64,000 nt of DNA from Microglena sp. YARC (lineage: Eukaryota; Chlorophyta; Chlorophyceae; Chlamydomonadales; Chlamydomonadaceae): contig CM039462.1 in the NCBI GenBank assembly GCA_022414725.1, positions 77,256,317-77,320,316 of the forward strand, read 5' to 3'. Below, piece after piece: positions 34,001-44,650 of this stretch. The notes under the pieces are model-generated. The model ran no database searches. It worked only from the letters and a program-made list of their open reading frames with translations, and had not been told where the DNA came from. Made by a program: the position numbers and the translations under genes. Every line of letters starts with the position of its first letter. Position 1 is the first letter of the stretch.

Positions 34001-35970
34001 TGTCAAGCTATAGGGAGAGTAACCATGGGTTCGCTTTGTCCAGATAAAGTAGCAGCCCGTTCTCCATAGCTGAAGACGGGGCTCCCTTAGTATCACGCTC
34101 CACCAGGCGTTATCATCATTGTAATATTCCCATTTTTAATTTATGAAAGGAATGTCACCCCAGGGCAGGATAAGACGAGGCGTGGGGTTGAGGGGGGCAG
34201 GGGTAAAAATATATTGTTACATATTTGCTACTTCCAGCATGGCCGCCTCTGGGCTACTCCCCCGCACGCCTCTGGGCTGCTCACCTAGCAAGCCGCTCTA
34301 TGAGATGGCTGGGGCACCTTCAACACGACAATACGTCGGGCTTGGTAAGTCACCTGGGGCCAAAACATTGACTACGATGAATTGTCCCACAGGTCGAAAA
34401 GAGGAAACACGCAAATTGTCTAGACAGCAGGGTAATTCAAAGCGCGCGCTTTTACACTTTTGAGCGCTGACTTTTTTACCCCCTCTGCGCTTTAAGCGCA
34501 GTTTTTTGCAACCCCTTGTGGGCGCAGCAAGCAATTTTTGCGCTTTTTGCTCTACAAAGCGAAGTTTTTTTGTTTTCAAGTGCGCTAAAGCAAGGACGAC
34601 TAGACATCTGTGAAATCACCTGCCCCTTAACGGCATGTCCACGTCACAGGTATGTTCCTTTAACATACTAGTCACCTACGTAACCACAGTACAGGTCTGC
34701 TCATTGCCATACTAACACATATACAATGTACATGGGTCGATAAGAGGGAAAACGCGAATTGACTGGCAAGGACGACCAGGCCTCTGTCGAAGTCCCTGCC
34801 ATATACATAACCATCGCACAGCGGGCACAGGTCTGACCATGTGTAGATTTGTCAAGTAAAATATCGTTTATAAATATCATATCACATATCGTACAATTCA
34901 TTGTATGGTACCACATGATATATCGCCCGATCATCTTGGGGACCAGTACGATATTGACATCACACATACATACAATTCCTTTATCTTACCCCCTTTCACA
35001 TACAACCCTTACCATACAATTCCATTACCATACACTTACAATACAATACAATTCCTTTACCATAACCTACTCATTGAACTTCTGTTGAAGTCCCTGCCAC
35101 ATACTAACATACATGATGCAGATGAGATTATCTAGACATGCCATTGAATTAAAGGTGACCGCCGATGATAACGATCCACAACCAAGTTTTGCACTCAGTA
35201 CTCAGGAGTGTGTTACTGCTTTAATTTTCTTGGGTCATGTGTTATCTTAAATTAAATCTCAAGCCTTCAGGGTTCTGTGGTATATCAAGGCTGCACATAC
35301 CCCTGCACTGGATGAGATGCATTATAGTAAAAGGTCCAGTGGTCCTACCCCTCTAATGCTCACTTGCTTGTGCATGAGCTGTGGAACAAAGAAGGACTCT
35401 CAAGTGTAGGTCTGCAGGCTGCTGTGGAATGTCAAGACTACACGGAAGCCTGCACTGAATGTGATTCATAATAGTGAAAGCACAGCCAAGAGATGTCCAG
35501 TGGTCCAACCCCTCTAATGCTGTAAGCCGAAGCTTAGCTATAGTACATAAAACTCACTGGTAATGCCCCATTGCCCCCTATCAGCGATGAGACTGAACTG
35601 GACTGTGAGCAAGGATGATTAATGATTTGGTATGAAAGACTTAATCTCCTTCAGAGGGCAACTGGTTTTATAGACGAGGACGCACGTCTTTGACTTTAAA
35701 ACAACCGAGTATGACTTGAGCGCAACGGCGCTTATACTCGACGTACTGGTTGACCAGAGTCAAGACAAGACTATCAGCCGATTGGGCTTTGACCAACGGT
35801 TGCCGGGAATACTTAGCAACAGCCGGTTATGGGATCAGCGACTGCTGATCAACTGTCGTCAACTGACGAGACACTCACCAAGGCGTCCCACGGGAGTGAA
35901 GGAGGAGACAGAGGAAAAGGTTAAGTAATAAACAAGTACATTCCTACCCCCACTAGCTTGTGTCCCAAAA
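34001..35970. other. low-copy region, probable old retroelement debris
   Basis: No intact gene seen. 34080-34125 (CACGCTCCACCAGGCGTTAT) has a close relative at 36290-36340, suggesting repeated ends of one element. 34440-34600 alternates GCGC and TTTTT runs (AAAGCGC motifs). 34860-35060 is AT-rich with CATACAATTCC repeats. 35265-35370 and 35415-35525 are two diverged copies of one sequence (CCTGCACTG..TG...ATTATAGT...GGTCC.ACCCCTCTAATGCT). Confidence 0.45.
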
Positions 35971-35973
35971 ATA

Positions 35974-36225
35974 TCAAGCGGATGTGTACGACTGTGTCCA
36001 GTTCGTAGGAGCGACATACGTAAACTGACTGAATGACTGGTCGCCTTGTTTGGCGAGGGGACGACTGTCCCAATAGTCTTCAACAAACTGGGGGACATAC
36101 TTGTGGAAAGTGGACTCATCCTCCCAAGTGTACGGATCGGCATCGCTTTGCCACTTGTGGAGAGTGGACTCATCCTCCCAAGTGTACGGATCGGCATCGC
36201 TTTGCCACTTGACAAAGTAACTTAA
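35974..36225 (-). pseudogene. Ty3/Gypsy-type chromodomain fragment with internal duplication
   Basis: Minus-strand frame of 83 residues bounded by stops: SYFVKWQSDADPYTWEDEST, then LHKWQSDADPYTWEDESTF repeats the core, followed by KYVPQFVEDYWDSR and a stop at 35974-35976. The pattern Y-x-V-K-W ... T-W-E-x-E-x-x-L ... V-x-x-Y is that of a chromodomain, as found at the C-terminus of integrases of Ty3/Gypsy chromoviruses. A 54-bp (18-codon) direct duplication (36103-36156 and 36157-36210) repeats the middle of the fold. No integrase core or reverse transcriptase is visible upstream, where a TAA precedes the fragment. A cellular chromodomain protein is possible but less likely. It is a relic. Confidence 0.6.
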
Positions 36226-36378
36226 TTATTGTCTGTCGACTGCGATGGTAGCTTGTCCAGTCGAGGTGGTAGACCACTCTCTACCCGCGTACGACGGGTT
36301 CCCTTAACACCACGCCCCACCAGGCGTTATCATTACCAATAAACCTCAACTTGACAACGCGACCTGCAACGCTAAGAG

Positions 36379-36452
36379 CGCCCGTAGAGGGAATCGAACC
36401 CCCGACTCTTTGTCCTCAAAGTGATTAGGTCTACCACTAGACCAATGTATAT
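36379..36452 (-). tRNA. tRNA-like sequence, probably a pseudogene
   Basis: On the minus strand TTGGTCTAGTGGTAGACC forms a complete D arm (4-bp stem GGTC/GACC) and matches the pol III A box. GGGGGTTCGATTCCCTC forms a T arm and matches the B box. The spacing between arms is canonical, which places TTG (Gln) at the anticodon position. However, the acceptor ends (ATATACA/TACGGGC) and the anticodon stem (AATCA/GACAA) do not pair. It is therefore a decayed tRNA or the head of a tRNA-derived element. Confidence 0.4.
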
Positions 36453-36593
36453 CACTGATAATGCATATCACTGAATGGGGCTGCAGGGTTCCATGTGATG
36501 TTACCAGGGAAATCTCAAACGTTCAGGACTCCATGTGATCTGAATGCATTTTATCCAGGGCTCCATGTGGAAGCCTGCACTGAACAATATGCA

Positions 36594-37075
36594 CTGGAAT
36601 GAAGTACAGTGCATAAGATGCACTGGAATGAAGTACAGTGCATAAGATGCACTGGAGTGAAGTACAGAGCATAAGATGCACTGGAGTGAGGTACAGTGCA
36701 TAAGATGCACTGGAGTGAGGTACAGTGCATAAGATGCACTGGAGTGAAGTACAGTGCATAAGATGCACTGGAGTGAGGTACAGTGCATAAGATGCACTGG
36801 AGTGAGGTACAGTGCATAAGATGCACTGGAGTGAAGTACAGAGCATAAGATGCACTGGAGTGAAGTACAGTGCATAAGATGCACTGGAGTGAAGTACAGT
36901 GCATAAGATGCACTGGAGTGAAGTACAGTGCATAAGATGCACTGGAGTGAGGTACAGTGCATAAGATGCACTGGAGTGAGGTACAGTGCATAAGATGCAC
37001 TGGAGTGAAGTACAGAGCATAAGATGCACTGGAGTGAAGTACAGAGCATAAGATGCACTGGAGTGAAGTAAAGTG
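36594..37075. repeat. 29-bp minisatellite
   Basis: About 16 copies of a 29-bp unit (GAAGTACAGTGCATAAGATG then CACTGGAGT). Very regular, with only A/G and G/T switches at fixed positions. The minus strand has three overlapping stop-free frames of about 170-200 codons that read the same units in turn. Confidence 0.95.
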
Positions 37076-37079
37076 TTTG

Positions 37080-38790
37080 TGCATTGGTTGGGGTGGCATT
37101 AGTAGGCACTACAGGGGTGGCCTAGCAGGCAATACAGGAGTATCCTGGCAGGCACTGCAGATATGTCTGGTACATCCAGTCTACAGGGGTGTCTGGTATT
37201 GTACAATGGCATTGTACCTCAGTATGGTATTTTTTTTTTTTTTTAGTTGTGAAAGGACTTTCACCCCAGGAGGTGGGTCTCCCGACACAAACCAGCGACA
37301 CAGAGAATTCAGTTTGAATGGTGGTGCCACTCCTACAATATGCAAAGTAGGCGCACTTAGGGTTGGTATGCCCTCAAAGCAGTCCCCCCAGTCATTGTAC
37401 AAGCAGTCCCCTCAGTCATTGTACAACGTCATCGTACCTCAGTATGGTATGCCCTCAAAGCAGTCCCCTCAGTCATTGTACAACGGCATTGTACCTCAGT
37501 ATGGATTGCCCTCAAGAAGTCCCCTCAGTCATTGTAAAACGCCAGAAAAACAAGCCTCGGATCAATCCCCCCAATTGCTCCCTAGAGAGCATATTCTACA
37601 CAAGCGAAATGAGCCTCGAACTAACCCCCACATTCTTCCCCTCACACTGAGCTTCCAAAAAAACAAGTGGAATGATCACCGACTCACCCCCCCCATCATC
37701 CCCCCAGTCCTAATGCCACACAAGCAAAATAAGCGACCGATCAATCCCCCCAACACTTCCCCTCACTTCTTATGCTACACAAGTGAAATGAGCCTCGAAT
37801 AAATTTCCACTTTCTTCCCCTCTCTTCATGCTTTCACAAAACCGATGAAATGGGCCTCAGGTCAGTATCCCCTATTATTTCCCTCAGCCCTTATGCTACA
37901 CAAATGAAATAAGCGTGGATAAATCTGTACTAGTGTACCCCCCAGAGCATACTGTACACAAGCGAAATGAGCCTCACATCAATCCCCCCATTCTTTGCCT
38001 CTCGCTGTACTTTCACAAAATCAATGAAATGGGCCTTATCCCCCACAAGTGAAATAAGCCGCGGATTAATTTCCCCTAGTGTTCCCTTCAGAGCATACTG
38101 TACACAAGCAAAATGAGCCTCAAATCAATCCCCACGTTCTGTGCCTCTTTCCGTACTTTCACAAAATCAATGAAATGGGCCTCAAATCAGTTCCCCCTAT
38201 GATTTCCCTCCGTCCTTTTGCCCCACAAGCAGAATAAGCCACGGATCAATCCCCCCCAGTGTTCCCCTCACTCCTTATTATGCTACACACGCAAAATGAG
38301 CCTCGAATCAATCCCCACATTCTTCCCCTGCCTCCTTGCTACATAAAACCAAAGGAATGGAACTGCACGCACTCCCCCCTATCACCCCCCTCAGTCCTTA
38401 TACCGCACAAATGAAATAAGCCGCTGATTAATCTCCCCTAGTGTTTCCCCCAGAGCATCCTGTACACAAGCGAAACGAGCCTCGAATCAATCCCCACATT
38501 CATTCCCTGCCTCCGTGCTTTCATAAAACCAAAGGAATGGAACTGCACGCACTCCCCACTATCAACCCCCTCAGTCCTTATGCCACACAAATGAAATAAG
38601 CCGCTGATTAATCTCCCCTAGTGTTTCCCCCAGAGCATACTGTACACAAGCGAAACGAGCCTCGAATCAATCCCCACATTCATTCCCTGCCTCCGTGCTT
38701 TCACAAAACCAGAGGAATGCGCCTCCACTCACACTGATGAAGCAGGGCAGTTGTAGATGCTGCTTTAGTTAGCTGTTGTATGTGCTGACA
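37080..38790. repeat. degenerate repeats (56-bp and ~180-bp families)
   Basis: 37185-37520 holds three to four copies of TATGCCCTCAAAGCAGTCCC plus CTCAGTCATTGTACAACG and CCTCAGTATGG. 37560-38720 consists of diverged units with CACAAGCGAAATGAGCCTCG and AATCAATCCCCACATTC. The last two units (about 38340-38520 and 38521-38705) are nearly identical over about 180 bp. No coding signal. Confidence 0.75.
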
Positions 38791-38797
38791 AATCAGG

Positions 38798-39012
38798 GCT
38801 GGGCTGTTGTATGTGCTGCCTCAGGGCTGGGGCCAAAACAGGGCTTTGCTGCCTCAGGGCTGGGGCCAAAACAGGGCTGTGCTGCCTCAGGGCTGGGGCC
38901 AAATCAGGGCTGGGGCCAAAACAGGGCTGTGCTGCCTCAGGGCTGGGGCCAAATCAGGGCTGTTGTAGGTACTGCCTTAGCTGGCTGTTGTATGTGCCGA
39001 CAAATCAGGGCT
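38798..39012. repeat. 33-bp minisatellite
   Basis: Several copies of GCTGCCTCAGGGCTGGGGCC plus AAAACAGGGCTGT, partly truncated. Confidence 0.85.
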
Positions 39013-39305
39013 GTTGTAGGGGTCCACCCTGTGTCGACTGCTTCAGTTGCTTAGCTGGCTGTTGTAGGGGTCCACCCTGTGTCGACTGCTTCAGTTGCTT
39101 AGCTGGCTGTTGTAGGGGTCCACCCTGTGTCGACTGCTTCAGTTGCTTAGCTGGCTGTTGTAGGGGTCCACCCTGTGTCAGTGGACTGCTTCAGTTGCTT
39201 AGCTGGCTGTTGTAGGGGTCCACCCTGTGTCAGTGGACTGCTTCAGTTGCTTAGCTGGCTGTTGTAGGGGTCCACCCTGTGTCAGTGGACTGCTTCAGTT
39301 GCTTC
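39010..39305. repeat. 48/52-bp minisatellite
   Basis: Six copies of TTGTAGGGGTCCACCCTGTG plus TCGACTGCTTCAGTTGCTTA and GCTGGCTG. The last three units carry an extra AGTG (52 bp instead of 48), so the array has two ordered unit types. Confidence 0.9.
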
Positions 39306-39417
39306 CGAAGCAGCTGAAAAGCTTGCAGAGCTTGCTCACTTCTTTGACGTTTGTGGCATCTGGTTGCTGCTTGGAAGGAGAGAGGAGGGCCTGCTTGCAT
39401 GTGGATATGAGCTAGTT

Positions 39418-41042
39418 CAGGTTGGTTCAGGTTGGTTCAGGTTGGTTCAGGTTGGTTCAAGTTGGTTCAGATTGGTTTAGATTGGTTCAGGTTGGTTCAT
39501 ATTGGTTCCGATTGGTTCAGGTTGGTTCAGGTTGGTTCAAGTTGGTTCAGATAAGTTCAGATTGGTTCAGGTTGGTTCAGATTGGTTCAGATTGGTTCAG
39601 GTTGGTTCATATTGGTTCAGGTTGGTTCAGGTTGGTTTAGGTTGGTTCAAGTTGGTTCATATTGGTTCATATTGGTTCAGGTTGGTTCAGATCGGCTCAG
39701 ATCGGTTCAGGTTGGTTCAGATCGGTTCAGATTGGTTCAGGTTGGTTCAGGTTGGTTCATATTGGTTCAGATCGGTTCAGATTGGTTCAGGTTGGTTCAG
39801 GTTGGTTCATATTGGTTCAGATTGGTTCAGGTTGGTTCAGGTTGGTTCAAGTTGGTTCAGATTGGTTCAGATTGGTTCAGGTTGGTTCAGATCGGTTCAG
39901 GTTGGTTCAGGTTGGTTCATATTGGTTCATATTGGTTCATATTGGTTCAGGTTGGTTCATACTGGTTCAGGTTGGTTCATATTGGTTCAGGTTGGTTCAT
40001 ATTGGTTCAGGTTGGTTCATATTGGTTCAGGTTGGTTCAGGTTGGTTCAGGTTGGTTCATATTGGTTCAGATTGGTTCAGGTTGGTTCATATTGGTTCAG
40101 GTTTGTTCAGGTTGGTTCAGGTTTGTTCAGGTTGGTTCATATTGGTTCAGGTTGGTTCAGATTGGTTCATATTGGTTCAGGCTGGTTCATATTGGTTCAG
40201 ATTGGTTCATATTTGTTCAGGTTGGTTCATATTTGTTCAGGTTGGTTCAGATCGGTTCAGATTGGTTCAGGTTGGTTCAGGTTGGTTCAGATTGGTTCAG
40301 ATCGGTTCAGATTGGTTCAGGTTGGTTCAGGTTGGTTCATATTGGTTCAGATTGGTTCAGGTTGGTTCAGGTTGGTTCATATTGGTTCAGATTGGTTCAG
40401 GTTGGTTCAGGTTGGTTCAAGTTGGTTCAGATTTTCAGGTTGGTTCAGATCGGTTCAGATTGGTTCAGGTTGGTTCAGATCGGTTCAGATTGGTTCAGGT
40501 TGGTTTAGGTTGGTTCATATTGGTTCAGATCGGTTCAGATTGGTTCAGGTTGGTTCAGGTTGGCTCCTATTGGTTCCGGTTGGTTCAGGTTGGTTCAGAT
40601 TGGTTCAGGTTGGTTCATATTGGTCCAGGTTGGTTCATATTGGTTCAGGTTGGTTCATATTGGTCCAGGTTGGTTCATATTGGTTCAGGTTGGTTCATAT
40701 TGGTTCATATTGGTTCAGGTTGGTTCAGGTTGGTGCAGATTGGTTCATATTGGTTCAGGTTGGTTCATATTTGTCCAGGTTGGTTCAGATTGGTTCAGGT
40801 TGGTTCAGGTTGGTTCATATTTGTTCATATTGGTTCAGATTGGTTCAGATTGGTTCAGGTTGGTTCATATTGGTTCAGGTTGGTTCAGATTGGTTCATAT
40901 TGGTTCAGGTTGGTTCAGGTTGGTTCATATTGGTTCATATTGGTTCAGGTTGGTTCAGGTTGGTTCAGGTTGGTTCAGATTGGTTCAGATTGGTTCAGAT
41001 TGGTTCATATTGGTTCAGGTTGGTTCAGGTTGGTTCAGTTTG
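39418..41042. repeat. 10-bp (TTCAGRTTGG) minisatellite
   Basis: About 160 copies of a decamer GGTTCAGGTT with GGTTCAGATT, GGTTCATATT and GGTTCAAGTT variants. Since 10 is not a multiple of three and the plus-strand unit contains no stop, all three forward frames stay open for hundreds of codons (Gly-Ser-Gly-Trp-Phe-Arg-Leu-Val-Gln type). The reverse strand has TGA in most units. These long frames are a property of the repeat. Confidence 0.95.
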
Positions 41043-41149
41043 GTTTTAGAAAGAGAGTGTGTGTCAAGGGTGTGGGGATGGGGGGCAGGAAGATTTAGGG
41101 GAAAGTAGGGAGATCGTGTAGCTTTTGTGTGTGTGTGTGTTTATGGGCA

Positions 41150-41180
<31 letters not shown>

Positions 41181-41396
41181 ATATTTATAGTAGGGAAGAG
41201 ACGTGGGCATGTGTTAGATTGTTTCGATTGCAAAGGGAACCTATCTTGACTGTGTGGAGCTTGGAAGATAGGGGGTGGGAGGGGTACATACAAGGGCATT
41301 AGCCATAATGTTAACCCAGACCAGACGTGGACCCAGGACCAGGGTGGGTGGGTGGGGGTAGGCGGCGACCAGCAGCCACATGGGCTACCCTACTAG

Positions 41397-41435
<39 letters not shown>

Positions 41436-42100
41436 TATATATATATTCATATTGATTATAAATATGGGGAAAATATGGTCAAAAAAAATGGGCCCACCCC
41501 TCAAGAATGAACCCTTTAGGGTAACCCCCCTAACCTGAAAGGGGTAAGGGGTGATAGATTTTTGTGTAACCATATTTACCCTAAAGGGCTCGGCCCCTTT
41601 TTTATTAATACATAAATTACAAGATGTGAATGATAATGCAGTGTACATAAATTACAAGATACATAAATTACAAGATGTGAATGATAATGCAGTGTACATA
41701 TCCATATAAATTAAATGTATTTGTATGATATATAATAAATGCATTATGATATAAGAATTAGAGTACATTGTATCGTATGGGTATTTGTATGAAGAAAATG
41801 TCAATTCTTTTAGCGGCACGTCGCAAATTGAGCGACTCTGTGCGACCGCAGTGCAACGCTCTGCCTCCAAACCCCTTTGAACCCCTAACCCTTGCTCACC
41901 TTGACCTTGCCCGCACTTCTCCTGGAATGATCAAAACTGTCCTCACCCCAGGCGGAGACACCACATTTTGCCGCATCGTCAGGCTGGGATGTGGGAACAT
42001 GGTTGCTCAGACTTGGCGTGGGCAGACTGGCACGTGGATGGCAGCTCTTTTGGCCGACACTGAAATCCTCTAGGTCAGTCATGACATAAGCCGGAGTCCG
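41043..42100. other. mixed simple repeats; no gene seen
   Basis: A 29-G run (41151-41179), TA microsatellite (41395-41445), a putative small foldback element (41482-41606), then a direct duplication of ATAAATTACAAGATGTGAAT and GATAATGCAGTGTACAT (41608-41700). 41768-42073 is open on the plus strand (101 codons) with no recognised domain. Confidence 0.5.
41482..41606. mobile_element. putative MITE-like foldback element
   Basis: Outer arms AAAAAATGGGCC and GGCCCCTTTTTT and inner arms CCCTTTAGGGTAA (about 41511) and TTACCCTAAAGGG (about 41577; 13-bp perfect match) form a hairpin of about 125 bp. No coding capacity. No target duplication could be defined. Confidence 0.4.
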
Positions 42101-42149
42101 GGTTGAACCTACGGCGGATTTCCCCAGGAGCCTCGAGCAGCTATCCCTG

Positions 42150-42595
42150 TGGCTCGCGGTGCCACTTGGCGACTTGCGGGTTGGGTTGCCACCTGACGAC
42201 TTGCGGGTCGCAATGCCACCTGGCGAATTGCGGGTCCAAGTGCCACCTGACGACTTGCGGTCGCAGTGCCCACCATGACGACTTGCGGGTCGCAGTGCCA
42301 CCTGGCGAATTGCCGGTCCAAGTGCCACCTGACGACTTGCGGGTCTCAGTGCCACCTGGCGACTTGCGGGTCGCAATGCCACCTGACAAATTGCGGGTCG
42401 TGGTGCCACCTGACGACTTGCGGGTCGCAATGCCACCTGGCGACTTGTGGGTCGGGTTGCCACCTGGCGAATTGCGGGTCGTGGTGCCACCTGACGACTT
42501 GCGGGTCGCAATGCCACCTGACAAATTGCGGGTCGTGGTGCCACCTGACAAATAGCGGGTCGTGGTGCCACCTGATAACTTGTGGTTCAAAGTGA
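42150..42595. repeat. 27-bp minisatellite
   Basis: About 16 copies of CCACCTGACGACTTGCGGGT plus CGCAATG, alternating with CCACCTGGCGAATTGCGGGT units. 27 bp equals nine codons, so long frames occur on both strands (Cys-His-Leu-Thr-Thr-Cys-Gly on plus). No evidence for a protein. Confidence 0.88.
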
Positions 42596-42599
42596 TCTG

Positions 42600-43640
42600 A
42601 TGGGCGCTGATGATCCTTTGCCCCAAGAGGTTCAGGCTGGGGTTGCTTTGGATCCTGGGGAAGCTCTGGTTCCTGGGATTGCTGTGGTTCCAGAAGTTGG
42701 TCAGGCTGGGGTTGCTCTGGTTCCTGCGCATTGGTTGGGTGGAAGTTAGCCTCCACTTAAGTTGACGGGGTTCAGGGTTTAGCGTTTAGTGGTCTAGGTT
42801 TTGTTTCAAAGGGTTAGGGTTTAGGGGGGGGTAGGGTTCATGGACTAAGTGGTTTTAGGGTTTACTGAAGTGGAGGTGATCTTCCCCCTACCTGCGCATG
42901 GAGCCCCCTACTGGGGTGGGTGCAAGGGACCCTAGGATCACGGGTCTGCTAGGGTGCTCCGGCATGCTGTCCAGGGGCTGGGGTGAGTAGAGGGAGCTTT
43001 CAGCGCACAGCTGGGGGGACGATTGGGGCAGCCTTGAGGCACTGGCTCGAGGCACTGGGCAGATCGGGCCCAGGTTTGAGGAGCCCCGCCTGCTGCCCAA
43101 ACTATGTTTTGAGGAGCTCCGTCTCCTGCTCAAACCAAAATTTGAGGATGAGTTCGGCTTGCTGAGGTTTTTGCGGGATCGGATCGGGCTCGTTGAGAGG
43201 TCTGTGCCTAAGGAGGGTGAGCCTCGGGGAAGCACGCTTGAAGGCAGAAAACCGAAGAGGTCTTCAGAGTCTCCAGGTCTCTGCAGGATCAACAAAGCAA
43301 AGCACCATGTATGTATGTATGTATGTTATAGTCCAGGGGTAGGCCAAATAGGCTAAAGGGACTTGCCCAACCGTATAGAAAGGGCTTAAAAAGAAAAATC
43401 ACTGATGAACGGAGCCCCAAACAATCGTTTAACGGACGGTAGGCCCTGAGTTCGTGCTACAGTGATAATGTAATTCTACAATATTATTCAATCATCATCT
43501 CAGCTGAGATCATAATTTAATTGTGCGATTATTGTCTCATTTTTTAAAAATTGAATCGGGATTGAGTTAAGTATTTCCATCCTTCAAAGGAATCAATTCA
43601 TGACCAGCTTCATACTGGAGTTTTTTCCACCATGCTAAGA
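42600..43640. other. low-copy region with TTTAGGG-like patch and possible minus-strand exon
   Basis: 42770-42870 contains degenerate GGTTTAGGG motifs. On the minus strand 42888-43295 is an open frame of 135 codons, Ser/Arg/Pro-rich, with about three 33-bp internal repeats (43070-43165). It has a start codon but no recognised domain; a real exon is possible but unproven. 43300-43640 shows nothing. Confidence 0.35.
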
Positions 43641-43644
43641 ATGA

Positions 43645-44650
43645 CTGGTGTGAGCGTGGGTACGACAAAGCCAAGCCCTGGCAGTGGTCCTAGGGTTAAG
43701 GGTTAAGGGTTTAGGTGGTGTGAGTGTGGATACAACAAAGCCAAGCCCTGGCAGTGGTCCTAGGGTTAAGGGTTAAGGGTTTAGGTGGTGTGAGTGTGGA
43801 TACGACAAAGCCAAGCCCTAGCAGTGGTCCTAGGGTTTAGGGTTAAGGGTTTAGGTGGTGTGAGTGTGGATACGACAAAGCCAAGCCCAAGCAGTGGTCC
43901 TAGGGTTTAGGGTTCAGGGTTTAGGTGGTGTGAGTGTGGATACGACAAAGCCAAGCCCTTGCAGTGGTCCTAGGGTTTAGGGTTTAGGATTTAGGTGGTG
44001 TGAGTGTGGATCCGACAAAGCCAAGCCCTAGCACTGGTCCTAGGGTTTAGGGTTCAAGGTTTAGGTGGTGTGAGTGTGGATCCGACAAAGCCAAGCCCTA
44101 GCAGTGGTCCTAGGGCCTAGTGTTTAGGATTTAGGTGGTGTAGGTGTGGGTACGACAAAGCCAAGTCCTGGCAGTGGTCCTAGGGTTTAGGGTTCAGGGT
44201 TCAGGGTTTAGGTTGTGTCAGTGTGGGTAAAACAAAGAAAAGCCCTAACAATGGTCCTAGGGTTTGGGGTTTCGGATTTAGGGTTTGGGTGGTGTGAGTG
44301 AAGGCACAACAAAGCCACGCCCTGATAATGGTGCTAGGGCTTAAGGTTTAGGTGGTGTGGGTGTAGGCACAACAACGTCAAGCCCTGACAATGGTCCTAG
44401 GGTTTAGGGTTTGGGTGGTGTGAGTGTGGACACAACACAGCCTAGCCCTAACAATGGTGCTAGGGTCTAGGGTTTAGGTGGTGTGGGTTTAAACACAACA
44501 CAGACAAGCCCTGACATTGGTGCTAGGGTCTAGGGTTCAGTTGGTGTGAGTGTAGATGCAACTAAGTCAAGCCCTGACAATCGTCCTAGGGTTCAGGGTT
44601 TAGGTGGTGTGAGTGTGGACACCACACAGTCAAGCCCTGGGTGTGGAGCT
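43645..44650. repeat. 70-bp satellite with telomere-like TTTAGGG tracts
   Basis: About 14 diverged units of about 70 bp. Each has GGTGTGAGTGTGGATACGAC, AAAGCCAAGCCCT, GGTCCTAGGG and then TTTAGGGTTAAGGGTTTAGG. The last part is a variable block of TTTAGGG/TTAGGG/TTCAGGG, the plant and green-algal telomere motif in degenerate form. The units become more diverged toward 44640. Confidence 0.88.

Noticed and set aside
33475..34047. 190-residue Met-Ser-Ala-Glu-Ser-Thr protein
   Set aside because: An 18-bp minisatellite open on both strands, with no domain, splice site or codon evidence.
39502..41098. Plus-strand frames of up to 515 codons in the decamer array
   Set aside because: All three frames are open in parallel because the 10-bp unit lacks stops; the product would be a pure repeat and no exon flanks it.
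42888..43295. Ser/Arg/Pro-rich 135-codon minus-strand gene
   Set aside because: Kept only as a possibility in the region note: it contains 33-bp repeats and has no recognised domain or splice partners.
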